Of a stretch of DNA of 64,000 nucleotides, positions 20,083 through 30,681 are shown one piece after another. The first letter of the stretch is position 1, and each line of letters opens with the position of its first letter. The DNA is from Anaerolineales bacterium (lineage in GTDB: Bacteria; Chloroflexota; Anaerolineae; Anaerolineales; UBA4823). The stretch spans positions 1 to 64,000 of the forward strand of contig JAGUYW010000002.1 of assembly GCA_020061105.1 (NCBI GenBank). The letters run 5' to 3'. Made by a program: the position numbers and the translations under genes. A model generated the notes under the pieces. It was not told the origin of the DNA and searched no databases. It saw only the letters and a program-made list of their open reading frames with translations.

Positions 20083-23000
20083 AAAAGCGTTTCTTGAAAT
20101 TCCCCAATTCTCGCATAATCTCCACTTTCTAAACCCATCTCTGCTTGCACCCGGCTAAGATAATACTTTTCTCCAATGAGCGCGAGAACCTGGCAAGCCT
20201 GTTGTAAATAAACCCTTCGCTGTGGATCTGAGATTGGGAGATGCCGCCCGATTTCATAGCAAATCCTTCCCTGATCATAGAGAATTTTCAGCCGCCTGGC
20301 GCATTCCAGACCTCTCTGCCATTCTCTAAAAGCCTGGCGATGTGCGCCTTCCAGCCAACGCCACAAGCCCAATTGCATCCAGTAACGCGCCAGGCCTGCT
20401 GGAATGCCACGCCCCTGGATGCGCATTGCCTTGAGCACCTGGCTGGCCTGGCGCAACAAGGCTTTACGCTCTGCGCTTGTGCTGCTGCCATCCAATTCCA
20501 CCAGCCCCAGGTATGTTTCGACCACTGCCGAGTATCCTTCGATGTTGGTAAAAACGGTGTGTGAAGAACGCTCGATCAACGCTGCCGCAGCATCGGCAGT
20601 TTGCCGGGCAGGTAAATACTCCTTGCGTCGCAGGTGGGCTACTGATAACAGCCCTCTGGCAGTGATGATGCCGGGCAGGTGTTCGATGCGAGTATTGATT
20701 TCCAGCAATTTTTGCAGGGTAGCCAGTGCACTTTCAATCTCTCCGCTCAGCAGTTCCAAGTAACCGCGTTCACCCAACACCCAGCCCTCTTGCAATAGAT
20801 CGCCGCTCTCGCGACTGGCAGCAAACAACACTTCCAGCAGGTCCGTCACGCGCCGGAAATTTCCCTGGGCGGAGGCAATCACGGCCTGCGGCATCACACA
20901 TTCCCCCCACTGCCGCAGATAGCCCATGCGCTCGAAAATTTGCGCTGCATGAGCCAGCGCCTGCCTGGCGCTTTCCCAACGACCCAAACCGATATCATAA
21001 ATCCCGGTTACCTGGAACACATAGGCGTGAGTCAGGGCGTCATCAACCTGCTGGGCAGTTTGCCGGGCCTGGCGGTAGTAATCACCAGCCAACCCGTGCA
21101 AGCCTAGCATGCCTGCGCCCAGGCAAAAATTTGCCTGCGTGCGCGCCTGTTCGGGTGAAGCCCCGCCGCCTTCAGCCAGGTTAAGCACTCGCAATGCATA
21201 GTAAAGGCTGGGGAGTCGCTGGTTGGAAATGTAACTCACTTCCACCAATTGCGCAAAGGCGCGTTCGGCAAGCTGGCGGTACTGCTCCGACCCGGACGCC
21301 CAGCGCTGTTTTACAGCTACCGGCAGTATGCGCAGCAAGACTTGAAGGCCGACCTGTCCAAACAGCGCCAGTGTCAGGCTGCCCGTAGTAGATGGTAGGC
21401 GCTGCCCGAGATGTTTCAGGGCGGTTTGGATTTGCTGTTTACCCTTTTCAACCCTCCCCAGGCTTAGATAAGCTTTTCCCAGGTTGTATTCCCAATTCAC
21501 ATGGGAATCATCATACTGGTTAGTTTGCCCGGCGCCTTTCTTCGGATCATCGATTGCATGCCTTTCCAAAACCAACTCGTAAAGCCAGGCTGCTTGCTGC
21601 GGCCGTCCCAGGAAATCATAGACGAGGCCTAGCCCTTCAACATATAGATCGATTTCACCGATATCACCGGGTTGGCGCAGCAGCCACTGCCAACTGGCCT
21701 GCAAATTATCGCTTTCCCTATCGAATTCAGCCAGGATTTCGGTGGGGCGTTCGCCGGTTTTCAGCGCCTGTTGCAGTGCGCCTTGCCGCTGGGCAGCGAA
21801 CACCTTGTAAAATTCGCTGTAGCGCCGCCGGGTAGCCTCGCATTCACCAGGCTGCTCGAACAACTTCGCTTCAGCATACTTCCGCAACAATTCGTGAATT
21901 TCGAAATATCCTTCAGCTTTACAGCGCAGTAATGATTGATCAGCGAATACTGAAAGCAGATGCGGAGTTGCTCCTGCAACCTGGCGTGCAGCTTCTAATG
22001 TAAAGCCACCCCGGAAGACCGAGAGGCTGGCCAGGACAGTACGCTCTTCGTCTTCCAATAATTTCCAGGAAGCATCGCAAACCGCTTGCAGGCTGCGATG
22101 CCGTTCGGGCAAATCGGGTTGTGAGGCGGCCAGGAACTTCAAGTCGCGTTCAATCTCCTGAGCAATCTCATGCGGCGAGAGCAAGCACAACCAGGAGGCT
22201 GCCAATTCAATCCCCAGCGGCAAACCATCGACAAGTTGGCACACCTGCACGATGGCCGGCCAATCCTTCGGACGATTCTTGATTTCCACCCCCTGGCGCC
22301 TGGCGACTTCATCGAAAAGCTGGATGGCGCTGAATTCCTCAAGATCGCTCCAGGATTTTTGGGTTCCTTTACCGGCCGGGTAATTCAAGCCGGGCAATGT
22401 GATGACGCGCTCGCCAGGCAGGTTCAACCGCTGGCGTGAAGTGACCAGCAGCTTGATTCCCGATGTGTGGTTCAAGATTTCTCCCAACACTGGCGCGGCC
22501 TGGATGTGATGCTCAAAATTATCCAGCACCAGCAGCATTTCTTTGTTGTGCAAGGCGTTTAAAAACTGCGCCTGAAATTCTCCGCGCCCGCGCAGGCTGA
22601 TGCCTAGCGCATTGGCAATGGCCGAGATCAGAAAATCGGGGGTATCGATTCCGGAGAGCGAGATGAAATGCGCCCCGTTCAGCCGCGCCCCGGCTTGCTT
22701 GCGTCCGGCCTGAATTGCCAGGCGGCTTTTACCAGTTCCGCCTGGGCCCACCAGGGTTAACAGGCGGCAATCGGTTTGCTCCAGGGCAGCCTCGACCTGG
22801 GCCAACTCTTCCAAGCGTCCGATGAAAGGCGTCGATAGAGAAGGGAAACCACTCGCCTCGCCAACCGCAGAAGTGGTTTCTGGCAACAGCTTTTCGCCTG
22901 TCAGGAGCTGCTCGTACAACGCCTGCATCTCATCCTCTGGCTCTGCTCCCAACTCCTGCGCCAAGAGATTGGCGCAGGCTTCATATTGCGCCAACGCTGC

Positions 23001-23693
23001 CCTGCGCTTCCCGCTCAGCGCCAGCGTACGCATCAACTGGTAATGCGCTTCTTCGCGCCAGGGATCGATCTGCAACTGCCGGCGGGCATAGCGCTGCGCT
23101 TGGGCATAATCCCCGCTGGTTTCCGCATGTTCAGCCAACACATACAGCGTCTCCAGCGCCTGGCTGCGCAGCGCTTCGCGCTGCACCAGCAGCCATTCTT
23201 CAAATGGTTGGCTATCCAGAAAGAAACCTTCCAGCAGTTCGCCGCGATAAAGCTCCACCGCCTGGGCCAGGCGCTTGGAGCATGCGTTACAGTCCACCAT
23301 TCGGACATGGCGGTGGGCGCGACATTCAGCCAGCAAGCCGGTAAAAATGGCGGTATCAACGCTAGCCAGGGGCGCATCCTGGCCTTCAGCGTGCAATGTA
23401 AACTGGATTGTCTTTGGGGTGACCTGTAAAACTGCCTGGGCAAGTCCCGCATCGGCATGCCCGAGGGCCGCACGCAGGCGGTGCAGCGCCAGGCGCAGGT
23501 TGTCGTGAGCTTTTTCGTCAGTCAATTCGGGCCAAAGCAGCCCAGCCAGGGCATCACGACGGTGAGGACGGTCAGAGCTGATCGCCAGGTATGCCAATAA
23601 AGCGCGTGTTTTGTCCGAGCGAAAGCCGGTAACAGGCGTATCTCCCAGAGTTACATGCAGCGGACCGAAGAGATTGAGTTTGAGATGCGGCAT
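20079..23693 (-). CDS. SARP/BTAD transcriptional activator + STAND ATPase + TPR regulator
   Basis: N-terminal LNLFGPLHVTLGDTPVTGFRSDKTRALLAYLA and BTAD; Walker A LVGPGGTGKSRLAIQ; LLVLDNFEHH; C-terminal TPRs. Confidence 0.9.
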   Translation of the reverse strand: MPHLKLNLFGPLHVTLGDTPVTGFRSDKTRALLAYLAISSDRPHRRDALAGLLWPELTDEKAHDNLRLALHRLRAALGHADAGLAQAVLQVTPKTIQFTLHAEGQDAPLASVDTAIFTGLLAECRAHRHVRMVDCNACSKRLAQAVELYRGELLEGFFLDSQPFEEWLLVQREALRSQALETLYVLAEHAETSGDYAQAQRYARRQLQIDPWREEAHYQLMRTLALSGKRRAALAQYEACANLLAQELGAEPEDEMQALYEQLLTGEKLLPETTSAVGEASGFPSLSTPFIGRLEELAQVEAALEQTDCRLLTLVGPGGTGKSRLAIQAGRKQAGARLNGAHFISLSGIDTPDFLISAIANALGISLRGRGEFQAQFLNALHNKEMLLVLDNFEHHIQAAPVLGEILNHTSGIKLLVTSRQRLNLPGERVITLPGLNYPAGKGTQKSWSDLEEFSAIQLFDEVARRQGVEIKNRPKDWPAIVQVCQLVDGLPLGIELAASWLCLLSPHEIAQEIERDLKFLAASQPDLPERHRSLQAVCDASWKLLEDEERTVLASLSVFRGGFTLEAARQVAGATPHLLSVFADQSLLRCKAEGYFEIHELLRKYAEAKLFEQPGECEATRRRYSEFYKVFAAQRQGALQQALKTGERPTEILAEFDRESDNLQASWQWLLRQPGDIGEIDLYVEGLGLVYDFLGRPQQAAWLYELVLERHAIDDPKKGAGQTNQYDDSHVNWEYNLGKAYLSLGRVEKGKQQIQTALKHLGQRLPSTTGSLTLALFGQVGLQVLLRILPVAVKQRWASGSEQYRQLAERAFAQLVEVSYISNQRLPSLYYALRVLNLAEGGGASPEQARTQANFCLGAGMLGLHGLAGDYYRQARQTAQQVDDALTHAYVFQVTGIYDIGLGRWESARQALAHAAQIFERMGYLRQWGECVMPQAVIASAQGNFRRVTDLLEVLFAASRESGDLLQEGWVLGERGYLELLSGEIESALATLQKLLEINTRIEHLPGIITARGLLSVAHLRRKEYLPARQTADAAAALIERSSHTVFTNIEGYSAVVETYLGLVELDGSSTSAERKALLRQASQVLKAMRIQGRGIPAGLARYWMQLGLWRWLEGAHRQAFREWQRGLECARRLKILYDQGRICYEIGRHLPISDPQRRVYLQQACQVLALIGEKYYLSRVQAEMGLESGDYARIGEFQETLF

Positions 23694-23815
23694 TATGCCC
23701 GGTTTGGATGGGTGGCAACGATTTGGTAACGCGGCCTATGGATAATATCATAGAGTTTTTGAGAAGTAAAGCACGCCCTTTCGGTGCTATCAATTAAGAA
23801 AGGACATCACAGCCT

Positions 23816-24025
23816 ATGGAAGAAACCCCTGAACAAAAAAATCAAACTCTGCAACGCCAATCCTATCTTCTTCGCCTGTGGGCAGTGCGAATTCAAGGCC
23901 AGGTGACCTGGCACGCCGCTCTGGTGAAAATCCCGCAAGGCGAAACGCAAGGCTTTACCGGTTTGGAAAGTCTGTTCGAATATCTAACAAACCAAACTGT
24001 AGCCATTGAGCTTCCAATCAAATAA
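23816..24025 (+). CDS. Small conserved-looking hypothetical protein
   Basis: 69 aa ORF MEETPEQKNQTLQRQSYLLRLWAVRIQGQVTWHAALVKIPQGETQGFTGLESLFEYLTNQTVAIELPIK immediately upstream of the CSLREA gene. Confidence 0.55.
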   Translation: MEETPEQKNQTLQRQSYLLRLWAVRIQGQVTWHAALVKIPQGETQGFTGLESLFEYLTNQTVAIELPIK

Positions 24026-24051
24026 ATGATGACAGAAAAAAAGGATTATTT

Positions 24052-27000
24052 ATGAACTCGAAAATACAATTCTCCAATCGTCTTACTCGACAGAAGATGC
24101 ATAAATTGAATACATTGTTTGGGCTGGCTTTGTTTCTAGGCTTGCTCCTGGCGTTGACGCTGGTCTTGCCGGCGCGTTCAGCGGCCTTTTCAACGTACGT
24201 GGTGAATACAACCAATGATGTGAATGACGGAAGCTGCAACAGCACTCACTGCTCATTGCGTGAGGCAATCAATGCCGCCAATAGCAACGCGGGTGCAGAT
24301 ACGATCACCTTCAACATCAGCGGCTGCAGCGGTGGGGTGTGCACCCTCCAGCCGACCAGCAATCTACCCACCCTTACAGATAGCGGCACAACCATCGATG
24401 CAACAACCTCAGCGAATTTCATTGAGATCAACGGCAGCAGCGCTGGCAGCGACGGGATCGGTTTAAAAATTACCTCATTCAATAACATCATCCGCGGCCT
24501 GGTGATTAACCGCTTTGCAAGCGCGGGCATCGAAATTACCGGCGCCGGCGTGACGGATAATATCATCGAAGGCAACAAAATTGGCACAGATCCCTCCGGA
24601 ACAATCGACCTCGGCAATGGCGACGGAATTCGTATCAAGAATAATGCCTCAAACAACCTGATCGGCGGCTCTACCACAGCCCAGCGCAACCTGATTTCGG
24701 GCAACAACGTGGGGGTTAAGATTAATGGCGGAAATTTAAACAGCGTCTCTGGCAACTACATCGGCGTGGATGCCAGCGGCGCACTGGCGCTGGGGAACAC
24801 ATTTCAGGGCATCCTGGTACAGGGCGACTCGGATGAAAATGTGATCGGAGGTGATACTACCAGCCAGCGCAATATTATCTCTGCGAATGAGGTGGGTGTA
24901 GAGGTTTCCGGCTCGAGTGCAAGGAGGAATATCATTGGCGCGAATTATATTGGCGTGAGCGCCAACGGGACAGGGGATTTGGGAAATGCGCTGTATGGCG
25001 TTGCGCTGAAGGATGGTGCGCATCACAATACGATTGGCGGCAACACCGGCTCGCCGCGCAATGTGATCTCGGGCAACGGCAGCCACGGCGTGTTTATCTC
25101 TGGAGATGGAACCGACAATAATGTGGTGGCGGGCAACTTAATCGGCGTTGACAGCACAGGCAGCACGGCGCTGAGCAACAATGGGAACGGGGTGATCATC
25201 CGGAACCAGGCTGAACTGAACACGATCGGCGGCGATACCAGCACCGAACGCAACGTGATCTCGGGCAACAGCGAGAATGGGGTGGAAATCTATTTGGATA
25301 GCCAATACAATCTGGTTACAGGTAACTATATCGGTTTGAATTGGAGTGGAACCGCCAGCCTGGGCAACACTCTGAATGGGATTTTGATTAGCGAAGGTTC
25401 GCATCACAATACCATCGGCGGCGATCGTGATCTGGGCCTGGGAAATGTGATCTCCAAGAACCTGGAGAATGGGATAATGATCACCGGCGCCGGCACAGAC
25501 AGTAATACGGTGGCGGGCAACTATATTGGGTTGAACCCGGCTGGCGCAACCTGGTTCGGCAATCATCTTAGCGGGATCAAAATCGAAGGCGGTGCCAGGT
25601 ACAATATCATTGGCGGCCTCCCATTGGATGGTTTTGGAAACGCCATCTCTTGCAATGAAGATTATGGAGTATTCATCAGCGGCAGCGCCACTGCCCAGAA
25701 CGAAGTACGCGGCAATATGATTGGCCTGACAGCAGATGGAAGCGGCGTTCAGGGGAATGGCATGCATGGAGTCTTTATCAACGACGCGCCCAATAATGTG
25801 ATCGGCGGCGCAAATTCCTTTCGCAACTGGATCTCAGGCAACGAAGGCAACGGCGTGACCATCAGTGGAGCAAATGCATCGGGCAACCTGGTAGCCGGAA
25901 ATACCATCGGCCTGGATATCCATGGCCTTTCGAGCCTGGGTAATGAGCAAAGAGGGGTGTTGATCTTCAATGGCGCTCACCATAACACGATTGGGACAGA
26001 AATCGGCGTTGGTGGACGGAATGTGATATCTGGCAATGCCTGGAGTGGTGTAGAAATCGAAGGCAGCGCCACCCATCACAACACGGTTGCTTCGAACTAC
26101 ATCGGCGTTGATTTAAGCGGCGAACATGACCGGGGCAATGGCGCGCATGGCGTATTCGTCAACGCGGCGGTGGATAACACCATCGGAGGGTCTACGCTCG
26201 GCGAAAGCAATTTGATCTCTGGCAACAGCTTGAACGGCGTGTATCTATACGCCGCAGTGGGTAATATCGTATCTGGCAACCTTATCGGCACAAAGTTATC
26301 TGGCGGCAGCCTGCCGAATGACGCCAACGGAATTACACTATCTGGCGGTGCAGCCAATAATGTGATTGGCGGCGACTCTGCTGGCGAGCGCAATACCATC
26401 TCTGGCAACGGTGGGGATGGCGTATCGATCTTCGGCAGCGGCACAGATAACAACACCATTTCTGGCAACTATATCGGTATTAGCGCCAACGGGATCAGCG
26501 CAAATGCCAATGGAGAAGATGGCATCTGGATCGGCGATCAGGCGTCTGGCAACCTCATCGGCGGCGATACAACAGAAGAGCGCAACGTCATCTCAGCCAA
26601 CAGTTGGAACGGCGTGGCTATCGCCAGCAGCGCCGACCTCAACACCGTCTCGGGAAACTATATCGGTGTTGGGGCAGACGGTGTAACCGGGCGTGGCAAT
26701 GGGCGCAATGGAGTATTAATCGAAGGTGCTTTAGATAACATCATCGGTGGAGATGTGATTGGCGAGCGCAATCTGATCTCGGGCAACGGCCAAAAAGGTG
26801 TGGCGATCCGTGGATCATCCGCCAGCGGCAACTCGGTTAGCGGCAATTTCATTGGCCTGGATAGCAGCGGCGCGCTTGCTTTGGGTAATTCCAACGGCGG
26901 GATCATGATCGATGCTGGCGCAAACGGCAACACCATTGGCGGCGATACTGCTGGCGAGGGCAATGTGATCTCCGGTAACCTGGGTGGAGGCGTGGTGATC

Positions 27001-28677
27001 AACGCCAGTGGAACGGTGAACAATATCATTTCGGGCAATTACATTGGAACCAACGCCAGCGGCGCGAGTGCAGCGGCGAATCTTCACGATGGTGTACATA
27101 TCCTGGCAGGCGCATCCCGAAATACCATTGGGGGTGATGCTCCTGGCGAGCGCAATGTGATCTCTGGCAACAGCCAGAATGGTATCTTGATCGATGACAG
27201 TGAGTCCACCAACAATGTTGTTTCGGGCAATTATATTGGTCTCAACGCAAGCGGGACGAATGCGCTGCCCAATGGAATGAACGGGGTCATGCTCAACAGC
27301 AGCGCCACGAACAATACCATTGGTGGGGATACAACCGGCGAACGCAATGTAATCTCTGGCAATTATGATGATGGCGTGCATATCGGCAGCCTCGCTACCA
27401 GCGGCAACATCGTTTCTGCTAATTTTATTGGAACAGACGCCGCTGGTACCGCCGCTAGACCCAACCTGGGTTATGGCGTCTGGATTGGCGATTCTGCCTC
27501 CGGCAACACCATCGGCGGCGATACACCCGGCGAGCGCAATGTGATTTCCGGGAACCACTTAGCAGGCGTGTTCATCCAAAGCGGTGCAAACCTGAACACA
27601 GTCTCAGGGAACTATGTCGGCGTGACTCCCGCTGGAAATGCCGCCCTTGGAAATTCAGCTGGTGGGATTAAGATTATGGATGCCAACGATAATTTGATTG
27701 GAGGCCGCGCGGCGGGACAGGGAAATGTCATCTCCGGTAATTCCAGCAATGGCGTATGGATCACCGGCAGCGCTGCAACCGGTAATACTTTGGCGGGTAA
27801 TTTAATCGGCCTGAGTTCGTCCGGCAGCGCTGTGATTCCAAACGGTGGCAATGGGGTTGTGATCAACAATGGCGCGCATGGCAATACAATCGGCGGCAGC
27901 CTGGTCGTTGACGCCAACTTTATATCAGGGAATACCCTGGCAGGCATCTACATCAGCGGCGTTAACTCCACTACAATCCAAAACAACTGTATCGGAACTG
28001 ATAATAAGTGCGCCGCCTCAGCCGGCAACGGCAGTCACGGCATCTCGATTACTGGCTCGGCAACCCTGAATACAGTAGGACCGTCCAATCTGATCGCTTA
28101 TAATGTTGGCAATGGCGTTCATATAAGCCAGAGCACTACCAAACAAAATCGCGTTACCCAAAACAGCATTTTTTCCAACGCCATGGGCATCGATCTGGTA
28201 GATGGCGCGAATGAAAACATCCCCGCTCCGGTGATCCAGAGAATTACAACGGGATTGGGAAATGTCGTGATCAGTGGTACAGCTTGTGCAGGTTGTCTGG
28301 TGGAGGTATTCAGCAATCCTAATGGGGACGGCGAAGGAAAAACATACCTGGGCGCTGCCACAGCCACAGGTGGATTATTCTCATTGACTATTTCCACCCT
28401 AAGCGCCCCAGTATTAACAGCGACAGCCTATGATCCACGCAGAGGCACTTCCGAGTTCTCAGGAACGTTCTTCGTGCCGGGTAAAAACATCTTCCTGCCG
28501 TTGATCAGCGCAGGAACTGAAAAGCCCAAAGAAGGCGCTCAGGCGCAGTCTTGCTTACCATCAACCCTGCATGGTTATGGCGCGACCAGCAATCTCGCCA
28601 TTTCCCCTCCGAACAAGCGCAGCGCGTTGCATCCAACACGGTCAACCACTTTTTCCCTTTCTGCGCTTACTGGATAA
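24052..28677 (+). CDS. CSLREA-domain secreted right-handed parallel beta-helix repeat protein
   Basis: Signal-like N-terminus; SHCSLREAINAANSNAGADTITF; many copies of GNYIG...GN..GV.I...A..NTIGGDTxGERNVISGN. Confidence 0.92.
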   Translation: MNSKIQFSNRLTRQKMHKLNTLFGLALFLGLLLALTLVLPARSAAFSTYVVNTTNDVNDGSCNSTHCSLREAINAANSNAGADTITFNISGCSGGVCTLQPTSNLPTLTDSGTTIDATTSANFIEINGSSAGSDGIGLKITSFNNIIRGLVINRFASAGIEITGAGVTDNIIEGNKIGTDPSGTIDLGNGDGIRIKNNASNNLIGGSTTAQRNLISGNNVGVKINGGNLNSVSGNYIGVDASGALALGNTFQGILVQGDSDENVIGGDTTSQRNIISANEVGVEVSGSSARRNIIGANYIGVSANGTGDLGNALYGVALKDGAHHNTIGGNTGSPRNVISGNGSHGVFISGDGTDNNVVAGNLIGVDSTGSTALSNNGNGVIIRNQAELNTIGGDTSTERNVISGNSENGVEIYLDSQYNLVTGNYIGLNWSGTASLGNTLNGILISEGSHHNTIGGDRDLGLGNVISKNLENGIMITGAGTDSNTVAGNYIGLNPAGATWFGNHLSGIKIEGGARYNIIGGLPLDGFGNAISCNEDYGVFISGSATAQNEVRGNMIGLTADGSGVQGNGMHGVFINDAPNNVIGGANSFRNWISGNEGNGVTISGANASGNLVAGNTIGLDIHGLSSLGNEQRGVLIFNGAHHNTIGTEIGVGGRNVISGNAWSGVEIEGSATHHNTVASNYIGVDLSGEHDRGNGAHGVFVNAAVDNTIGGSTLGESNLISGNSLNGVYLYAAVGNIVSGNLIGTKLSGGSLPNDANGITLSGGAANNVIGGDSAGERNTISGNGGDGVSIFGSGTDNNTISGNYIGISANGISANANGEDGIWIGDQASGNLIGGDTTEERNVISANSWNGVAIASSADLNTVSGNYIGVGADGVTGRGNGRNGVLIEGALDNIIGGDVIGERNLISGNGQKGVAIRGSSASGNSVSGNFIGLDSSGALALGNSNGGIMIDAGANGNTIGGDTAGEGNVISGNLGGGVVINASGTVNNIISGNYIGTNASGASAAANLHDGVHILAGASRNTIGGDAPGERNVISGNSQNGILIDDSESTNNVVSGNYIGLNASGTNALPNGMNGVMLNSSATNNTIGGDTTGERNVISGNYDDGVHIGSLATSGNIVSANFIGTDAAGTAARPNLGYGVWIGDSASGNTIGGDTPGERNVISGNHLAGVFIQSGANLNTVSGNYVGVTPAGNAALGNSAGGIKIMDANDNLIGGRAAGQGNVISGNSSNGVWITGSAATGNTLAGNLIGLSSSGSAVIPNGGNGVVINNGAHGNTIGGSLVVDANFISGNTLAGIYISGVNSTTIQNNCIGTDNKCAASAGNGSHGISITGSATLNTVGPSNLIAYNVGNGVHISQSTTKQNRVTQNSIFSNAMGIDLVDGANENIPAPVIQRITTGLGNVVISGTACAGCLVEVFSNPNGDGEGKTYLGAATATGGLFSLTISTLSAPVLTATAYDPRRGTSEFSGTFFVPGKNIFLPLISAGTEKPKEGAQAQSCLPSTLHGYGATSNLAISPPNKRSALHPTRSTTFSLSALTG

Positions 28678-28759
28678 TTCGCCCACTTAGAAGTCGAAGC
28701 GTCTAAAATCGCTCTCTGAATCGAGCATTCGAAGCGTTTCTACTTCTACTAATAAAAGC

Positions 28760-28793
28760 AGCAGGCGCAAAATCTGCGCCTGCTGTTTCTCTT
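28760..28793 (+). terminator. Intrinsic-terminator-like hairpin downstream of the beta-helix gene
   Basis: AGCAGGCGCA-AAATC-TGCGCCTGCT followed by GTTTCTCTTT. Confidence 0.7.
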
Positions 28794-28842
28794 TCGTTAT
28801 TTATCGTAGGCTGACAACCATCCGCCAGCTGGAAAGCCAAAC

Positions 28843-30075
28843 CTATCCGCAGCCGCCGCCGCTCTTATCGCGCTTGACCTCCAGCTTGATCTTGGGCGTG
28901 TAGTCGATTTTCCAATGGTGTGGATCGGGGAAGGAGGCCTCGTAGCGCGAGCCCAGGGCGGCTGGAAATTCGAAGCGAATGCGCTCTTCCCCGGGCAGGT
29001 TGGGCGTGGGCGTGATCTGCGGGTCGAAGGCCGAGAAGACCGCCAGCCAGTTATTGATCCCGCCTTCCAGGATGTACAGGTTGCTGACGCTTTCGGCAGT
29101 CAGCGTCTTCCAGGCCTGGGTAGCGGCGACTTCATCGTTGCTCATCAGCACTACCACCTGGTTGGGGATATAGCTGGCTTGCAACTCTTTGGCCAGGTCG
29201 AGCAGTCTGTCCATGGGTACGTTGCGCGCTCCTTCGATATGGAACAGGTTGTAGTCCGCTTCCGGGCGCACATCGATCATCACCAGCCGCAAGCCGTCAT
29301 CGCCGATGCTGTGCAGCAGTTCGCCGGGGTGAATTTGCACCTGGCGGATGAGCAGCGCCGCCTCCTTTTCCAGCGAAATACGGCCCCACTTTTCGGCTGT
29401 GCCAGCATCGCCGATGAACAGCACTACCAGCGCCCCAATGAACAGCGCCCCGGCTGCCGCCACGCGCAAACGCGGCTCTTTTTTCAGGTCGCGCTTGCCG
29501 ACGATACGCTCCAACTGCTCGGCGCCCCAGAACATGAACAGCGCCATCAGGATCACCCCTACCACCACCACGCCGGTCGGGACATTCAACCAGTCCTGGA
29601 TCGTCAGGCGCCCATAATCGCTGCTGTTCCACCAGGCCTCATACAACGGCACGGTCTCGCCGAACAGAAAGATGCCGGCCAGACCGCCCAAAACGAAAAA
29701 CAAACCGTCGATTTTGAAGGTTGCCATCGAGACCAGCGAGGTGCCCGGGCAAAAACCGCCAACAATGAAACCCACCCCCATGATCAAACCGCCAACGATG
29801 CCCGGCCACAGGTAGGTGGGGTTGACCCAGATCTGGTTGTAATCCAACACGCCCAGGCCGACCATGATAAAGATCAGCACCATCGCAACCACGATGGCGG
29901 TGAACATCACTTTCAGCACAGTCAGTTCGGTGAAGTAGAACTGCGCCGCCAGTTTCTTGGAATTGCCGAAGCCGGAAATTTCCAGGATATAACCAAAGGC
30001 AAAACCGATCAGGCCAAACACTACGAACATGAGCGGTTTGCCGAGCAAGGTTTCTAAAGGTAATGGGAAAGCCAT
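28843..30075 (-). CDS. YeeE/YedE transporter fused to a rhodanese-like domain
   Basis: GVGFIVGGFCPGTSLVSMATFKIDGLFFVLGGLAGIFLFGE; C-terminal MIDVRPEADYNLFHIEGARNVPMDRL...LYILEGGINNWL. Confidence 0.88.
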   Translation of the reverse strand: MAFPLPLETLLGKPLMFVVFGLIGFAFGYILEISGFGNSKKLAAQFYFTELTVLKVMFTAIVVAMVLIFIMVGLGVLDYNQIWVNPTYLWPGIVGGLIMGVGFIVGGFCPGTSLVSMATFKIDGLFFVLGGLAGIFLFGETVPLYEAWWNSSDYGRLTIQDWLNVPTGVVVVGVILMALFMFWGAEQLERIVGKRDLKKEPRLRVAAAGALFIGALVVLFIGDAGTAEKWGRISLEKEAALLIRQVQIHPGELLHSIGDDGLRLVMIDVRPEADYNLFHIEGARNVPMDRLLDLAKELQASYIPNQVVVLMSNDEVAATQAWKTLTAESVSNLYILEGGINNWLAVFSAFDPQITPTPNLPGEERIRFEFPAALGSRYEASFPDPHHWKIDYTPKIKLEVKRDKSGGGCG

Positions 30076-30084
30076 GGCAATCTC

Positions 30085-30654
30085 CTATCTCCACAACTTG
30101 CGCACGAAATACGCCAGGGCGTATGCGCCGGCAAAGACCGAAAACATGAAGACCCACGAGCCCAGCGAAAGCGTCGCCCCGCCGGAAAGGGCCTGCCCGC
30201 TGGTACAGCCACGCGCCAGGCGCGCCCCATAGCCCATAATCGCCCCGCCGCCAAAGGCAGCCAGCCAGCGCATGCGCACGGATATGTTGGGGCCTTTGTT
30301 GGTTTCCACTTTCAAGCGCCCGTTCATCCAGCCCGAAACAAACCCGCCGATGATCGTTCCAAATACCGCCGGCACAATCCAATCGTCCAGCGGGTTTTTA
30401 TCACCGCCCGCCATGCGCAGCAAATATGAATTGCGGTCGACATGATCTGGCGCGATCTGATCTTGCACCGCCACGATCATACGATTCAAGCCCCCCGAAG
30501 CGCCCAGGCCGTTGCCAGTCAGGAAAAAGGCCAGGAAGAGTAGAATTCCCAGCAATGCCCCGCCCAGGTAGGGGTGCACATAATCTTTTTCCGGGCGGCG
30601 CCAAAATGATTTTTTCTTTTGAGCAGGTGCTGCTACACTCATCGATACCTCCAA
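30085..30654 (-). CDS. YeeE/YedE-family membrane protein
   Basis: GGGAIMGYGARLARGCTSGQALSGGATLSLGSWVFMFSVFAGAY. Confidence 0.9.
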   Translation of the reverse strand: MEVSMSVAAPAQKKKSFWRRPEKDYVHPYLGGALLGILLFLAFFLTGNGLGASGGLNRMIVAVQDQIAPDHVDRNSYLLRMAGGDKNPLDDWIVPAVFGTIIGGFVSGWMNGRLKVETNKGPNISVRMRWLAAFGGGAIMGYGARLARGCTSGQALSGGATLSLGSWVFMFSVFAGAYALAYFVRKLWR

Positions 30655-30681
30655 TTTTTTTTCGCGGTTGGCCTTCGGCGA

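Noticed and set aside
24600-28000. Regularly spaced repeats that could suggest a CRISPR array
   Set aside because: Repeats are in frame, about 200 bp apart, degenerate, and explained by beta-helix coding units.
28915-30057. Plus-strand ORF (380 aa)
   Set aside because: Antisense to YeeE/YedE-rhodanese; His/Gln/Asp-rich shadow translation.
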